From Kutzneria sp. CA-103260 (lineage in GTDB: Bacteria > Actinomycetota > Actinomycetes > Mycobacteriales > Pseudonocardiaceae), in assembly GCF_018263855.1 (NCBI RefSeq), contig NZ_CP073318.1, forward strand, positions 7,812,001-7,876,000: 64,000 nt of DNA, written 5' to 3'. This document shows positions 62,524-64,000 of this stretch, piece after piece. Each line of letters starts with the position of its first letter. The stretch's first letter is position 1. The notes beneath the pieces were generated by a model that did not search any database, was not told the DNA's origin, and saw only the letters and a program-made list of their open reading frames with translations. The position numbers and the translations under genes were made by a program.

Positions 62524-62576
62524 CGCCACATGTGGCGCGCATTCGACTTCCAGCGCCACCTGTGGACCACATGTGG
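62524..62576. promoter_or_regulatory. Three CCACATGTGG-like palindromes
   Basis: CGCCACATGTGGCG (62524-62537) is a 14-bp perfect palindrome. CCACCTGTGG (62556-62565) and CCACATGTGG (62567-62576) follow. They lie in the 174-nt gap ahead of the gene starting at 62432 and just after the DUF255 stop. Three copies of a perfect or near-perfect site suggest operator use. The regulator is not known. Confidence 0.4.
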
Positions 62577-62606
62577 GAGAAAATTGAAGGTGATTAAGGG
62601 GAGGGC

Positions 62607-64000
62607 TTAACGGCGTTCGAGGGCGACGAGGAGTTCGTCGGTGGAGTTGACGGGGCGGTCGCAGACGTAGCCGCGGCAGACGTAGGCGGCGGGGGCGTCG
62701 TAGATGAGCGGGCGGTCGGCCAGCAGCGGCACGGAGTCGGGCTCGCCGGCCAGCACGACGGCGCCGCCGGGCACGTGGGCCAGCGCGACGTCACGGAGCG
62801 ATTCGCCGCGGGGGTCGCCGTGCGCGGTGGCGATGGCGACCTGGATCGGCCCCTGGGTCATGGCCTCAGCGACGGTCAGCCAGTGCCCGGCGAACCGCGG
62901 GGCCCGAGCCACGAGCAGCCCAGCCCGGGTGACGGCGGCCTCGGCGGCCTCCCGATAGCGCGATGCCCGGTCGTAGCCGACGAGCGCGGACGCCGTGAGC
63001 AGCGCGCCGGCCAGCGCCGCCGCGCCGGAGGGGCTGGCGTTGTCACTGACGTCGGCGGGCCGCCCCACCAGCTGCTCGGCGTCGTCAGCGGTGTCGTGGA
63101 AAACACCGGCCTCGGTCGGATCGGCGAACCGGGCCAGGGCGGTGTCCAGCAGCTCCACGGCCACCTCCAGCCACTCCGCCGCACCGGTGGCCTGGTGCAG
63201 GGCCAGCAGCCCCTCGGCGAGGCAGCCATAGTCCTCCAGCACGCCGGCCGCAGGGCCGACAACCCCGTCGCGGGAGGTCCGCCGCAGCCGACCGTCGACC
63301 AGGTGCACCCGCACCAGCAACGACGCCGCCGTCGCCGCCAGCGCGATCCACGCCGGCTGCCCGAGCGCGGCGCCGGCTTCAGCCAGGGCACCGATGGCGA
63401 GCCCGTTCCACGCCGTCACGACCTTGTCGTCGCGGGCCGGCTGCGGCCGCTCCTGTCGGGCCTCCAACAGACGTTCCCGCACGGATGCCAGGCGGTCCAC
63501 GTCCTCGACGTCCCGGAGGTACTGCAAGGTCGAGGCACCCTCCTCGAAGGTGCCCTCCTCGGTGACCTCGAAAACGGTTGCAGCCCAGGCACCATCGTCC
63601 GGGCCGAGGATCTCGACCAGCTGAGCAGGCGTCCACACATAGGTGAGGCCTTCGACGCCGTCGGTGTCGGCGTCCATAGCGGCGGCGAACCCGCCCTCCT
63701 CGGTGCGCAGGGCCCCGGCCAGGAACTCGGCGGTCTCGACGGCGATCCGCTGAGCCAGCGACGAGCCGGTGCGGCGGGCGTGGTGGGCGTAGGCCCGCAG
63801 CAGCAAGGCGTTGTCGTACAGCATCTTCTCGAAGTGCGGGACGACCCAGCCGGCGTCCACGCTGTAGCGGGCGAAGCCGCCGCCGAGCTGGTCGTACATG
63901 CCGCCGCGAGCCATCGCCTCGAAGGTGCCCTCGGCCAGCGACAGCGACTGCACGGAGCCGGTGCGCTCGTGGTGGCGCAGCAGGAACTCCAGGGCCATCG
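62607..64000 (-). CDS. Thioredoxin-domain (DUF255/YyaL) protein, partial
   Basis: This is the C-terminal part of a DUF255/YyaL (SSP411-like) protein; the N-terminal thioredoxin-like part lies beyond the right edge, so the start is not seen. The visible part has the (alpha/alpha)6-barrel type motifs FEAMARGGMYDQLGGGFARY, HFEKMLYDNALLLRAYAHH, DKVVTAWNGLAIGALAEAG and the C-terminal CRGYVCDRPVNS. The reading frame is open to the edge at 64000. The mycobacterial counterpart Rv1084 is near hemolysin III too. Function poorly known; the fold resembles glycoside-processing barrels. Confidence 0.93.
   Translation of the reverse strand, partial: MALEFLLRHHERTGSVQSLSLAEGTFEAMARGGMYDQLGGGFARYSVDAGWVVPHFEKMLYDNALLLRAYAHHARRTGSSLAQRIAVETAEFLAGALRTEEGGFAAAMDADTDGVEGLTYVWTPAQLVEILGPDDGAWAATVFEVTEEGTFEEGASTLQYLRDVEDVDRLASVRERLLEARQERPQPARDDKVVTAWNGLAIGALAEAGAALGQPAWIALAATAASLLVRVHLVDGRLRRTSRDGVVGPAAGVLEDYGCLAEGLLALHQATGAAEWLEVAVELLDTALARFADPTEAGVFHDTADDAEQLVGRPADVSDNASPSGAAALAGALLTASALVGYDRASRYREAAEAAVTRAGLLVARAPRFAGHWLTVAEAMTQGPIQVAIATAHGDPRGESLRDVALAHVPGGAVVLAGEPDSVPLLADRPLIYDAPAAYVCRGYVCDRPVNSTDELLVALERR

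Overview
The window is a 64-kb chromosomal segment of a high-GC actinomycete. The very high G+C in third codon positions, frequent GTG/TTG starts, 1-4 nt start/stop overlaps and leaderless-type promoters all fit this. So does the gene order ispH - xseA - xseB - DUF4245 - glpX - fumC - PhoH - cis-prenyltransferase / hemolysin III - thioredoxin-domain (DUF255) protein. That order is typical of Pseudonocardiales and mycobacteria, and a member of the Pseudonocardiaceae is the best guess; I cannot name a genus or species from the sequence. I see no phage, plasmid, CRISPR, tRNA, rRNA or intact transposase.

Layout. 1-7.5 kb: a minus-strand oligopeptide ABC transporter (binding lipoprotein, two permeases, two ATPases, the last cut by the window edge) and a second peptide-binding lipoprotein. 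7.6-17 kb: typA/bipA, a 33-residue Cys-rich protein, an HTH-TM-NBR1-Ig protein, a secreted cystine protein, a NUDIX hydrolase, a two-component system, and the divergent LolA-like protein plus ABC exporter it probably controls. 17-22.2 kb: an FAD monooxygenase - TetR - epoxide-hydrolase operon with a recognisable operator, and a STAND/TPR protein. 22.4-26.2 kb: the thiamine importer thiB-thiP-thiQ under a TPP riboswitch. 26.2-30.7 kb: small single genes, including a GNAT acetyltransferase interrupted by an in-frame amber codon, a Uma2 nuclease and ychF. 30.7-38.1 kb: DNA repair and recombination (Ada-AlkA fusion, Ogt, SbcC, SbcD, RmuC). 38.3-48.8 kb: the conserved core cluster (DUF6542, ispH, xseA/xseB, glpX, an L,D-transpeptidase, a flavin reductase, fumC, an EamA exporter). 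49-57.6 kb: a MocR regulator, ATP-dependent DNA ligase, GuaB1, an ABC exporter and PhoH. 57.9-64 kb: a DUF885 metalloprotein, two rodlin-like secreted proteins, a cis-prenyltransferase, hemolysin III and a DUF255 protein cut by the edge.

The most interesting non-gene signal is a composite dispersed repeat. A 42-nt hairpin-bearing block is joined by an 11-nt spacer to a 68-70-nt element with perfect 9-10 bp terminal inverted repeats. Two full copies lie in opposite orientations at 36972-37092 and 50858-50980, with separate half copies at 39195-39262 and 52564-52605. Two of the 42-nt blocks flank the DNA ligase gene as inverted repeats. Other leads are the duplicated promoter elements ahead of the rodlin-like pair, 11-bp-phased TCTCAG repeats between the response regulator and its likely target, and a bacterial NBR1-Ig protein with a leaderless promoter.
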